From assembly GCA_964457335.1 (NCBI GenBank), contig CAYWGD010000004.1:1-64000 (forward strand): a stretch of 64,000 bases of DNA. Reading direction: 5' to 3'. The translations under genes were made by a program, and so were the position numbers. The notes beneath the pieces are model-generated. The model saw nothing but the letters and a program-made list of their open reading frames with translations, was not told the origin of the DNA and did no database searches. This stretch comes from CAJBVW01 sp964457335. Lineage in GTDB: Bacteria > Myxococcota_A > UBA796 > SXON01. Shown here piece after piece: positions 35,324-43,302 of the stretch; the stretch's first letter is position 1; the number at the start of each line of letters is the position of its first letter.

Positions 35324-38077
35324 CTAGAACTCGTACTTCACGCCGACCTGGGCCGTGATGGCGTCCTGGCGGTAGGCGATGATGTACCGGTTCTGGGTGT
35401 CGATGTAGTAGGAGTAGCTGTCGTACAGGTAGTACGGGTCCTGGTTGTTCGTGATGTTGTCGACCTGGGCGGTCGCCGAGAGCTTGCCCTTGCGGACCGG
35501 GATGTCCTGCTCGACCAGCACCGAGATCTCCCAGTAGGGCCCGGACCGCCCGTAGGTGCCGCGGGGCTGCTTCAGGAGGCTGTACGAGTCCCCGCCCGCC
35601 TGCATGCTGTCGCCCTGCGAGTAGTAGTACCGGGACAGCGGCGCGCCCGAGAAGAACGACCCGCGCATGCCGAGGGTGGTCGTCCACGGGTCGATGGGGA
35701 GGTCCCACGCGGCCTGGACCTTCACCTGGTGGCGGAAGTCGTAGGGCAGGTTGCCGTACCAGAGCTCGAGCTGCGAGGGGTTCGCGAACACCGTCGAGAG
35801 GCTCGACTGCGTGCGGCCCTTGCTGACCACGTAGGAGTAGGTGGCCTGGAGCAGCCAGCGGTCGGCCCAGTTGCGCGTGATCGACACGTCGGTCTGGTAG
35901 AAGTCGCGCAGCGCGAGCGACGGCGTGCGGAGCCGGAGCTGCTGGTCGAGCGTGCCGTCCCCGGAGCCGACGTAGGCGTAGCCGTCCTCGTCGACGATGA
36001 GGTTGGTCTCGTCGAAGTTGTAGATGTTGCGCGTGAACTTGCCGGTGAACTCCACGCCGACCGCGATGTCGGTCAGCACCTCGCGCTGCGCGCCGAGGCT
36101 GAACTCGTCGGAGTGCGGGGCCGTGGTGTTGTCGAGCACCGTGACGGTGTTGTCGGTGGAGTAGTCGCCGCCGTTGTTGCCGGCGGAGGAGTCGACGCCG
36201 CCGATGACCTCGCCGAACACCGTCTTGCTGCCGAGGTTCGACTGGGAGAGGTAGCTCCCGACCTCGAGCCGGCCGGTGTCGTTGAAGCGCCCGTAGCCGC
36301 CGTAGATCTTCGTCTTCTCGTTGGCCCAGGGATCCCACACGGCGTAGACGCGCGGCCCGAAGAGCCCCACGTCGACGACCGCCTCACCGGCGTCGTTGCG
36401 GTGCACCGCCCGGTCGTAGCGAAGGCCGTAGCGGAAGGTGAGGTTCTGGATCGGCTTGTACACGTCCTGGATGAACGCGCCGACGTGGTAGCCGGTCGAC
36501 CGGTAGACGGACGGGCCGGAGATCTCGATCCAGGCGTAGTTCTCGAGGGTGTTGGGATCGAAGGGGTTCCGGTACCAGTCGTAGAAGATCAGGTTGCCGT
36601 TGTAGCCCTGGATCTGGTCCCAGAGGATGTAGCTGGCCTCGACGCCGGCCTTGATGTCGTGCTTCCCGAGGAAGTCGACCTGGAGCAGCGAGTACTTGCT
36701 GGACGCCTCCACGCGGTGGCGGTCGTCGAAGTAGTAGAAGCCCGCGTTGTCGGAGTCGTAGGCGCCGCTGAGACCGACGCGGCCCGGCGTCTCGAAGTCG
36801 AGGTGGCCCTCCTGCTCGTCCGCCTCGCAGGGGTGGTAGCCGAGGTTGCCGTCGTGCGTACAGGGCACGCCCGAGGCGTCGATCGTGACCTTCTGGTAGG
36901 ACACGAAGGTCTCGAGGTTCGTCTCCGGGTTGATGAACCAGTTCCACTTGAGCGAGGTGAGGTACCCGCCCTGGGCCTGCCGGGACTGCGCCTCCGGGTT
37001 GATGCGCGTGTCGCTCTGATCGGTGTTGTCGATCGTCGAGGGGTTCGTGCCGAACTGGAGCGTGAACCGGTGCGCGCTCGAGGGCTGCGCCGTGACCTTC
37101 GAGAAGAAGTAGTGCCCGTCGAAGTCGCGCGGGAGCTGCACGCCCACGTTGGCGTACAGGGTGCGGTTGTACTCGTAGCTGCCGAGGAACCAGACCTTGT
37201 CCTTCACGATCGGACCCGACACGACCACGCCGACCGAGCCGGTCTGCGAGGACTCGTCGAAGCCGGTCGGCGCGATCTGGTAGCCGTCGGCCGAGTACCG
37301 GGCGTCCATCTTGGGACCCCAGTTGCCGTTCATGTAGAAGGCGTTGGTGATGACCTCGAGCTGGTTGCCGCCGGACTTCGTGACGACGGAGACGACCGCG
37401 CCGAGGCTCTGGCCGTACTCGGGGTCGTAGCCGCCGGTGATGACCTCGATCTCCTCGATCGCGTCGAAGTTGAAGTTCAGCGAGAAGGTGCCCGTCACCG
37501 GGTCGGTGATGTTGATGCCGTCGAGGAGGAAGGTGTTCTCGTTCCCACTCGCGCCGCCGGAGGAGACGTTCCCGCTGCCGACCACGCCCGAGGTGTTGGA
37601 GACCACGTCCTGGTAGCTGCGGCCGCTCGGGATGCGGGAGAGGAACTCCTTGGAGAAGGTGTCGCCCTTCGACGCCTTCTCGGTGTCGACCGTGGGCTTG
37701 GCGGCCTTGACCGTCAGCTCCTCCTGGCCGACCTTCATCTCGATCGTCAACTGCGTGGTGCGGCCCAGCGCGACGTCGATGGCCGTCTTCGTGACGGACC
37801 CGAAGCCCTGCTTCTGCGCCTTGAGCTCGTAGTTGCCGGGAGGGAGCTCGACGAACATGAAGCGCCCCTCCTCGTCCGAGGTGCGCTGCTGCGCGCCGCC
37901 GATGAGGGCCGGCGAAGACAGGGTGAGGAGGACGCCCGGGATCGAGAGCTGACCGTCGTCGATCACCTGCCCCTTGATCGTGCCGGAGGTCGCCGACCCG
38001 AAGGCCGGCCCGGCCAGGGCCAGCAGGGCGGCGAACAGCCCCAGCAGGCGGAGGGGGAGGGTGCGCATCTGCAACAT
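35324..38077 (-). CDS. TonB-dependent receptor (Oar-like) with carboxypeptidase-regulatory N-domain
   Basis: 917 residues from the ATG at 38077 (GAGGA 10 nt upstream). Signal peptide MLQMRTLPLRLLGLFAALLALAGPAFG. Residues 35-115 form a CarboxypepD_reg-like Ig domain (TIKGQVIDDGQLSIPGVLLTL...FVELPPGNYELKAQKQGF). The plug domain follows (DTFSKEFLSRIPSGRSYQDVVSNTSGVVG; TFLLDGINITDPVTG; EIEVITGGYDPEYGQSLGAVVSVVTKSGGNQ). The rest is a Tyr-rich 22-strand barrel ending in VGVKYEF with the terminal aromatic outer-membrane signal. There is no canonical TonB box after the signal. Such Oar-like receptors transport or secrete large molecules; two lipoprotein genes follow in the operon. Confidence 0.92.
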   Translation of the reverse strand: MLQMRTLPLRLLGLFAALLALAGPAFGSATSGTIKGQVIDDGQLSIPGVLLTLSSPALIGGAQQRTSDEEGRFMFVELPPGNYELKAQKQGFGSVTKTAIDVALGRTTQLTIEMKVGQEELTVKAAKPTVDTEKASKGDTFSKEFLSRIPSGRSYQDVVSNTSGVVGSGNVSSGGASGNENTFLLDGINITDPVTGTFSLNFNFDAIEEIEVITGGYDPEYGQSLGAVVSVVTKSGGNQLEVITNAFYMNGNWGPKMDARYSADGYQIAPTGFDESSQTGSVGVVVSGPIVKDKVWFLGSYEYNRTLYANVGVQLPRDFDGHYFFSKVTAQPSSAHRFTLQFGTNPSTIDNTDQSDTRINPEAQSRQAQGGYLTSLKWNWFINPETNLETFVSYQKVTIDASGVPCTHDGNLGYHPCEADEQEGHLDFETPGRVGLSGAYDSDNAGFYYFDDRHRVEASSKYSLLQVDFLGKHDIKAGVEASYILWDQIQGYNGNLIFYDWYRNPFDPNTLENYAWIEISGPSVYRSTGYHVGAFIQDVYKPIQNLTFRYGLRYDRAVHRNDAGEAVVDVGLFGPRVYAVWDPWANEKTKIYGGYGRFNDTGRLEVGSYLSQSNLGSKTVFGEVIGGVDSSAGNNGGDYSTDNTVTVLDNTTAPHSDEFSLGAQREVLTDIAVGVEFTGKFTRNIYNFDETNLIVDEDGYAYVGSGDGTLDQQLRLRTPSLALRDFYQTDVSITRNWADRWLLQATYSYVVSKGRTQSSLSTVFANPSQLELWYGNLPYDFRHQVKVQAAWDLPIDPWTTTLGMRGSFFSGAPLSRYYYSQGDSMQAGGDSYSLLKQPRGTYGRSGPYWEISVLVEQDIPVRKGKLSATAQVDNITNNQDPYYLYDSYSYYIDTQNRYIIAYRQDAITAQVGVKYEF

Positions 38078-38283
38078 TCGCGGGTTCCTCGCGGGTGGTG
38101 CCCGGCTCAGAGTGTCTCTCGGACCGTGGGGCGACGGCACGAGCAGACGACTGCCGGTCTGGCGAACGGGAAGGAATAGTTGAGGCGGGGCAGGAAGTCA
38201 ACCGGATCGGTACGGTCGTGCGTGGGCGGCACACGCGCGGCCGCCCACCGCGGTTCGAAGCGGACGCGGATCACCCCGGCGTC

Positions 38284-38313
38284 TTGACGGGGCGCCCCCC
38301 GACCGGGTACCGT
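38284..38313 (+). promoter_or_regulatory. Sigma-70-type promoter (TTGACG - 18 bp - TACCGT)
   Basis: TTGACG at 38284-38289 and TACCGT at 38308-38313, 32 nt before the ATG at 38346, which has an AGGGAG ribosome site. One of the few recognisable two-hexamer promoters in the window. Confidence 0.55.
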
Positions 38314-38345
38314 GCGCCGCTACGCCTTGGGAACAGAGGGAGTCC

Positions 38346-38981
38346 ATGCGCCTTCTCCACCGCCTCGCGATCGTGGCCGCGCTCTCGGTCGCCACCATCG
38401 CCCCCGCGGCCGCCACCACGGTGGCGCCGCTCTCCGTCGAGCAGATGGTCGACGCTTCGGACCTCGTCGTGCGCGGCACCGTGGACTCGGTGTGGGTCGA
38501 CGAGGACGAGAACGGCCACATCTGGACGCGCGCGCTCGTGCGCGTCGACGAGCCCCTCAAGGGCGACGCCGACGAGGGCGACTACGTCACGGTCGAGGCC
38601 GCCGGCGGCGTCGTCGGGAACCGCCAGATGATCGTCGATGGCTCCGCCCGCTACGACGTGGGCGAGCAGACGCTGCTCTTCCTCACCGACAAGCCCTCTC
38701 GCGGGGTGTACGGCACCGTGGCCATGGGCAAGGGCAAGTTCACGGTCCGCCCCGACCCGCGGGACGGGGCGCCGGTCCTCGTGCAGTTCATGCTCCGGCA
38801 GGACAAGCGGTACGACGCGCGCTTCCTCCCGCTCCCGCCCGTCGGCGAGCGGATCGCCCTCGACGCGATGGAGGCGCGGATCCGCGCCCGCGCGGAGCTG
38901 GGGTGGGACGGCCAGCCGATCCCGGGCCTGAGCGCCGAGCGCCTCCGCTCCATCAACAAGCTCCAGCCGGGGGTCCGCTGA
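38346..38981 (+). CDS. Secreted protein of unknown function, upstream of metzincin
   Basis: 211 residues with a signal peptide (MRLLHRLAIVAALSVATIAPAAATT). The mature part starts VAPLSVEQMVDASDLVVRGTVDSVWVDEDENGHIWTRALVRVDEPLKG, a pattern common in small secreted myxobacterial proteins encoded beside MYXO-CTERM metalloproteases. An OB-like beta fold is plausible. No cysteines or catalytic motif. It overlaps the next start (TGATG), so the pair is translationally coupled and may be a protease plus inhibitor or chaperone; that pairing is inference. Confidence 0.8.
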   Translation: MRLLHRLAIVAALSVATIAPAAATTVAPLSVEQMVDASDLVVRGTVDSVWVDEDENGHIWTRALVRVDEPLKGDADEGDYVTVEAAGGVVGNRQMIVDGSARYDVGEQTLLFLTDKPSRGVYGTVAMGKGKFTVRPDPRDGAPVLVQFMLRQDKRYDARFLPLPPVGERIALDAMEARIRARAELGWDGQPIPGLSAERLRSINKLQPGVR

Positions 38982-40312
38982 TGTTCTCCCTCCTCCTGCT
39001 CGCCCTCCCTGCGGCCAACGCCTGGGAGCACACCGGTGGCCGCTGGTCCGAAGAGGACTTCCCCATCACCTGGCAGATGGGCTACACCGAGGAGGACTCG
39101 CTGGCCGAGGGCTACTCCCTCGAGGTCCTGCAGCTCTCCTGGGAGAATTGGCTGGACGCGGAGTGCGCCGCCATCAGCTCCAGCTACACCGGGAACACGG
39201 CCCTCGACGAGCCCAACTACACCGACGGGAACATCACGATCCACTGGGAGGACCCCAAGGGGAACGTGGAGGCGGGCGTCCTCGGCGTGACCTACCCGGT
39301 CACGGAGAGCGTGATCGTCAAGGAGACGGCGAACAAGACCTACCGCCACCTCATCGACGCCGACATCGTCTTCAACGACCAGGTGGACTTCGGCTCCGTC
39401 GAGGACATCGAGACCGCGTGCGGCGGGCAGACCTCCATCGAGGCCGTCGCCACCCACGAGATCGGGCACCTGCACGGCCTCGCGCACTCGTGCGAGGACG
39501 GCGATCCCTGCACCGAGGCGTCGAAGCAGGACGCGACGATGTTCTGGTCCGTCGGGGCCTGCGACATCACGAAGGCCGACATCGCGCAGGACGACATCGA
39601 CAGCATCTCCCAGCTCTACGGTCCCTACGGCTTCTTCCAGGCCACGACCGACCGCATCGGCGGCGCTCCGCTCGCGGTGAGCTTCGAGATCGTCAGCGAC
39701 ACCACGGTGGTCGGCGCGCGCTGGAACTTCGGCGACGGCAACACGAGCACCGAGATCAACCCGACCCACGAGTACACGACCTCCGGCCAGTTCACGGTCG
39801 AGGCGGAGATCGACCTCGAGGATCCGGTCTGCGGCGTCAGCACCTACACCTACGACGAGCTCGGCTACGTGCTCGCGTGCGAGGCCCCCACGCCCGCCGA
39901 GGGCGCCGAGGGCTTCTTCACGATGACCCACGAGGACGGCCTCACCTGGCGCACGCTGAACCACACGGACGTGTCCGTGTACGGCTGCGTCGACACGATC
40001 TCGTGGGAGGTCTACAAGGGTGACGGCGAGAGCGCGATCAGCCCCGACAACATGGTCGACTTCGACGGCGACGGCGACGGCGACGCTCTCGGCGCGTGGA
40101 ACCCGCTCATCACCTTCCCGGCCGAGGGCACCTACACCGTCGTCATGAACATCGGCGGGCCGGGCGGGCTCAAGGCGAGCTTCCTGACCGTCGAGGTCGA
40201 GGACGTCGCGGCCGAGGGCTCGGGCTGCTCGACGGGCGGCGCGGCGGCCGGCTTCACGCTCGGCGGGCTCGCGCTCGCGGCGGCGGCGGCGCTCCGGCGC
40301 CGGCGCGCGTAG
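38981..40312 (+). CDS. Metzincin-type (matrixin-like) protease with PKD domain and MYXO-CTERM
   Basis: 443 residues. Signal MFSLLLLALPAANA. The catalytic domain spans residues 15-215, with the full metzincin zinc motif THEIGHLHGLAH and a Met-turn (DATMFW). Cys-flanked loops follow the zinc site. A PKD domain comes next (GAPLAVSFEIVSDTTVVGARWNFGDGNTSTEINPTHEYTTSGQFTVEAEI), then a second Ig-like region with DFDGDGDGD. The C-terminus has GCSTGG, a helix (AAAGFTLGGLALAAAAAL) and RRRRA: a canonical MYXO-CTERM signal, so the protein is probably processed and surface-anchored. It likely degrades extracellular protein in nutrition or predation. Confidence 0.92.
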   Translation: MFSLLLLALPAANAWEHTGGRWSEEDFPITWQMGYTEEDSLAEGYSLEVLQLSWENWLDAECAAISSSYTGNTALDEPNYTDGNITIHWEDPKGNVEAGVLGVTYPVTESVIVKETANKTYRHLIDADIVFNDQVDFGSVEDIETACGGQTSIEAVATHEIGHLHGLAHSCEDGDPCTEASKQDATMFWSVGACDITKADIAQDDIDSISQLYGPYGFFQATTDRIGGAPLAVSFEIVSDTTVVGARWNFGDGNTSTEINPTHEYTTSGQFTVEAEIDLEDPVCGVSTYTYDELGYVLACEAPTPAEGAEGFFTMTHEDGLTWRTLNHTDVSVYGCVDTISWEVYKGDGESAISPDNMVDFDGDGDGDALGAWNPLITFPAEGTYTVVMNIGGPGGLKASFLTVEVEDVAAEGSGCSTGGAAAGFTLGGLALAAAAALRRRRA

Positions 40313-40327
40313 AGGCGGCGCGGGTCC

Positions 40328-42772
40328 ATGCTCTTCGCGGCGGTGGCCGCCGCCCTCGCGGGCGACGGCATCGGCCTCACCTCCCTGCCGTTCGCCGAGC
40401 TCTCGGTCTCCCAGGAGGCCGGCACGGAGCCCGAGCGGATCGAGATCCGGGGGCCGTTCCGGCTCGTCGGCGCGGCGCAGGGGGTGCGGTCCTACGAGGC
40501 GCCGCTCCCGGTGCGGTCGCGCGCGTTGTTCTTCAACGCGCCGCCGGAGGGGATGAACGTCAAGCGCGGCTCGACCTCCTTCCGCTTCGGGGGCGATCCG
40601 GACGACGCGATCCTCGCGGGCACGTGGCAGTTCTCCGCGGACTCCATCACCGTCCGCGTCAAGCCCGACGCCCCCCCGCCGCGCGCGGGCGAGTTCGTCG
40701 TCACCTACCCGGAGGCCCGGGAGCGCGAGCACGCGCTCTGGCGGAGCCGCGCCGAGGTCGCGAGTGACGAAGCCTTCGTGATCCGCTCGGCCCAGGTGGC
40801 CGACGTCACGCGGCACGGCCTCTACCTGCCCGCCCCCTCGGTGGCGGGCTGGGACGTGACGCTCCCGGCCGACGCGACGCTCTCGATGGAGCTCGGGATG
40901 CTCCCGCCGGAGATCGACGACGGGACGGCCAGCGACGGCGCCGACGTGGAGGTGCGCGTCGACGGCGAGGTCGTCGCGACCGTGCGCGCGGCCGCGAGCG
41001 GCTTCGCCGACGTGCGCGTGCCGCTCGCGAAGTGGGGCGGGAAGAAGGTCCGGCTCGCGCTCGCGACGAAGGACGCCGACGCCACGCGCGACCACGTGTT
41101 CGTGGGCGCGCCCACGGTCTACACGCCCTCGGCCGCGCCGCGGCGGGCCGTGCTCGTCTTCCTCGACACGATGCGGCGCGACCACCTCGGCGTGTATGGC
41201 TACGGTCGCGACGCGAGCCGCAAGCTCGACGCCTGGGCCGAGGACGCCGTGGTCTTCGAGGACGCGCGGTCCGTCGCGCCCTGGACGCTCCCGAGCACCC
41301 GGACTGCGCTCACCGGCGAGCAGCCGGAGCGGTGGGGCGAGGCGCGGACGATCCAGGAGCGCCTCGGTGCCGCCGGCTGGGCGACCGCCGCGTTCGTCGG
41401 GAACGTGTACCTCTCGTCGAACTTCGACATGGCCGACGGCTGGGGCGAGCACGGCTGCGTGAACTGGCCCTACGCCCGCTACGAGGTCGACCGCGCGCTC
41501 GACTTCCTCGGCCGGAATCCCGACCGGGACGCGCTCGTGATGGTCCACTTCATGGACCTCCACCTGCCCTACAAGGAGCCCGGCAGCTACCGAGGGCTCT
41601 ACGAGGGGGAGAAGCCCGCGGCGCTGCCCGAGGGGTTCAACCGCAACATGCTCCTGTCCGCGGCGCGTGGGAACCGGGACAGGATCAAGAAGTACCTGGT
41701 CGGCCGGTACGACCAGAACCTCCGCTACGTGGACGACCAGGTCGCGCGGCTGCTCGCCGAGGTGGGCGACGACGCGACCGTGGTCGTGTTCGCCGACCAC
41801 GGCGAGGAGTTCTTCGACCACGGCGACCTGGAGCACGGCCACACGCTCTACGACGAGCTCCTCCGCATCCCGCTGATCGTGAAGGCGCCCGGCCTCGCGC
41901 CGCGCCGGGTCCCGACGCCGGTGTCGCTGCTCGACCTCACGCCCACCGTGCTCGACCTGCTCGGCATGCCCGACCGCGAGCTGGCCGGCCGCTCGCTCGC
42001 CGGCCTCGCGCGCGGCGAGCGCGACCCCGAGCTCGAGACGCGCCCCCTCGCCTTCGGGCGCCCGCTCTACGGCAACGAGGCGTGGGGGAGCCTCGCCAAG
42101 GGCATGAAGTACGTGACCCGGAGCGGGAAGGAGCTCCTGTTCGACGTGGCGAAGGACGCCTTCGAGCTCGCCAACCTCCGTCCCGACCGCGGCGACGCCG
42201 TGGTGGCCGGCGCGCGTGACGCCCTGGCCGCGTCGCTCGGCCGCGAGGTCGCCGTCGCGTACCGGCTCTCGCCCCGCGGGCGCAGCGGCGGCGGCACCTT
42301 CGCGGTGGAGCTCCACGTGCCCGGCGGCATCGCCCACGCCTGGGTGGGCGACGACGCGACGATGAAGTCCAAGGCCGACATCGAGCGCCTCGACGACGAG
42401 ACGATCCGCGCCACCTTCCGCTCCGCCCGCGGCTGGCACCGCGAGGTGTTCGTCGCGCCGCGGCAGGACGCCGTCGCCCTCGCGCCCTCGGTCACGGTCC
42501 GGGTCGCGAAGCCCGGGCTCGAGCCCGTGGCGCTCGATCCGCTGCTCTTCGACGGCTTCGGCGAGCCCCTCGCCAAGGTGCAGGCCATGGGGCGGTCGCT
42601 CGAGGTCACCTACGCCGCGATCCCGCTCCCGACCGGCGGGGCGGTGATCGGGGTCGACGACGAGCAGCGCGCCGCGCTCGAAGCGCTCGGCTACCTCGAC
42701 ACCGAGGAGGACCCCCGCGCCGAGGGCAACCCGGGCGCCGGGGACGACCGCGAGGGCGAGGCCGACCGGTAG
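40328..42772 (+). CDS. Sulfatase/alkaline-phosphatase-fold secreted protein with Thr nucleophile
   Basis: 814 residues; weak signal peptide (MLFAAVAAALAGDG). Residues 1-270 are a beta-rich N-domain. The sulfatase-like core (about 275-590) has VLVFLDTMRRDHLGVYGYGR, VAPWTLPSTRTALTG, HFMDLHLPYKEPGSY and VVFADHGEEFFDHGDLEHGHTLYDELLRIPLIV. The metal-binding aspartates and histidines are kept, but the position of the modified Cys/Ser is Thr (PWTLPS). It therefore cannot be a formylglycine sulfatase and is more like a phosphodiesterase or phosphoglycerol transferase of the same superfamily. A beta-rich C-domain completes it. 15 nt after the metzincin gene. Confidence 0.85.
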   Translation: MLFAAVAAALAGDGIGLTSLPFAELSVSQEAGTEPERIEIRGPFRLVGAAQGVRSYEAPLPVRSRALFFNAPPEGMNVKRGSTSFRFGGDPDDAILAGTWQFSADSITVRVKPDAPPPRAGEFVVTYPEAREREHALWRSRAEVASDEAFVIRSAQVADVTRHGLYLPAPSVAGWDVTLPADATLSMELGMLPPEIDDGTASDGADVEVRVDGEVVATVRAAASGFADVRVPLAKWGGKKVRLALATKDADATRDHVFVGAPTVYTPSAAPRRAVLVFLDTMRRDHLGVYGYGRDASRKLDAWAEDAVVFEDARSVAPWTLPSTRTALTGEQPERWGEARTIQERLGAAGWATAAFVGNVYLSSNFDMADGWGEHGCVNWPYARYEVDRALDFLGRNPDRDALVMVHFMDLHLPYKEPGSYRGLYEGEKPAALPEGFNRNMLLSAARGNRDRIKKYLVGRYDQNLRYVDDQVARLLAEVGDDATVVVFADHGEEFFDHGDLEHGHTLYDELLRIPLIVKAPGLAPRRVPTPVSLLDLTPTVLDLLGMPDRELAGRSLAGLARGERDPELETRPLAFGRPLYGNEAWGSLAKGMKYVTRSGKELLFDVAKDAFELANLRPDRGDAVVAGARDALAASLGREVAVAYRLSPRGRSGGGTFAVELHVPGGIAHAWVGDDATMKSKADIERLDDETIRATFRSARGWHREVFVAPRQDAVALAPSVTVRVAKPGLEPVALDPLLFDGFGEPLAKVQAMGRSLEVTYAAIPLPTGGAVIGVDDEQRAALEALGYLDTEEDPRAEGNPGAGDDREGEADR

Positions 42773-42773
42773 G

Positions 42774-43080
42774 AGGGGGGGCGTTGCGGGGGGGCCTCCG
42801 TCCGCGCGCGGCGGGCGGGCGGCCGGAGAACCGGGCCCAGGCCCCCGGCGGTCCCTCCCAGGGGGGCGCCACCGCCGGACCCGGGGCGCACCGGCCGGCC
42901 GCCCGCCGCGCGCTACCCCGGCCCCCCCCCCCCCTTAGAACTGCCCCGAACCCCCCCCCGGGGCCCGGGGGGGGCCCGGCGCGCCCCTGCCCCGGGGCCC
43001 CGCCGCCGCCGGCGCCCGCCGGGCCCCCCCCCCCCCCCCCCCCCCCCCGCTCCCGAGCCCCCCCGCCCCAAGAAGAAGAG
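42774..43080. repeat. G/C-run hairpin repeat R1, copy b, greatly expanded
   Basis: The left arm (G run, CGTTGCGG, G run) at 42774-42795 and the right arm (GAG, C run, GCCCCAAGAAG) at about 43055-43080 match the other R1 copies. Some 260 bp of almost pure G/C lies between them, including C runs of 13 (42922-42934), 9 (42951-42959) and 25 (43024-43048). This fills the 311-bp gap between two convergent genes, and no coding potential is credible. Confidence 0.7.
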
Positions 43081-43083
43081 CCC

Positions 43084-43302
43084 CTACCCGCCCGCGGGGC
43101 CCGTGCGGCGCACGAGCGCGCCCATGCCGCGGGCCTCGAGCGCCTCGAGCAGGGGCTTCAGCTCGTGCGGATCGAGCACGGCCTCGGTGGGCGAGATCCA
43201 GCCCATGACGTGCACGTCGAGCGGTAGGACGGCCCGGATCTCGTCGAAGACGCCGGGATCGGCGACGCGCAGGACGGCGACGTTCCGGTGGATGATGCTC
43301 AT
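43084..43302 (-). CDS. Small protein coupled to XPB-like helicase
   Basis: 72 residues, starting MSIIHRNVAVLRVADPGVFDEI. Its ATG overlaps the helicase stop (ATGA). Predicted alpha/beta with a VLPLDVHVMGWISPTEAVLDPHELKPLLEALEARGM core and no cysteines. No family recognised. The tight coupling argues for a partner or regulator of the helicase. Beyond it lies only the G/C-run region. Confidence 0.65.
   Translation of the reverse strand: MSIIHRNVAVLRVADPGVFDEIRAVLPLDVHVMGWISPTEAVLDPHELKPLLEALEARGMGALVRRTGPAGG

Noticed and set aside
38346..38981. Lipoprotein call for the 211-residue secreted protein
   Set aside because: Signal peptide is present, but there is no Cys at the cleavage site.
42773..43083. 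Coding sequence in the G/C-run region
   Set aside because: The open frames there encode only Pro/Gly/Arg strings and match the arms of the R1 repeat.
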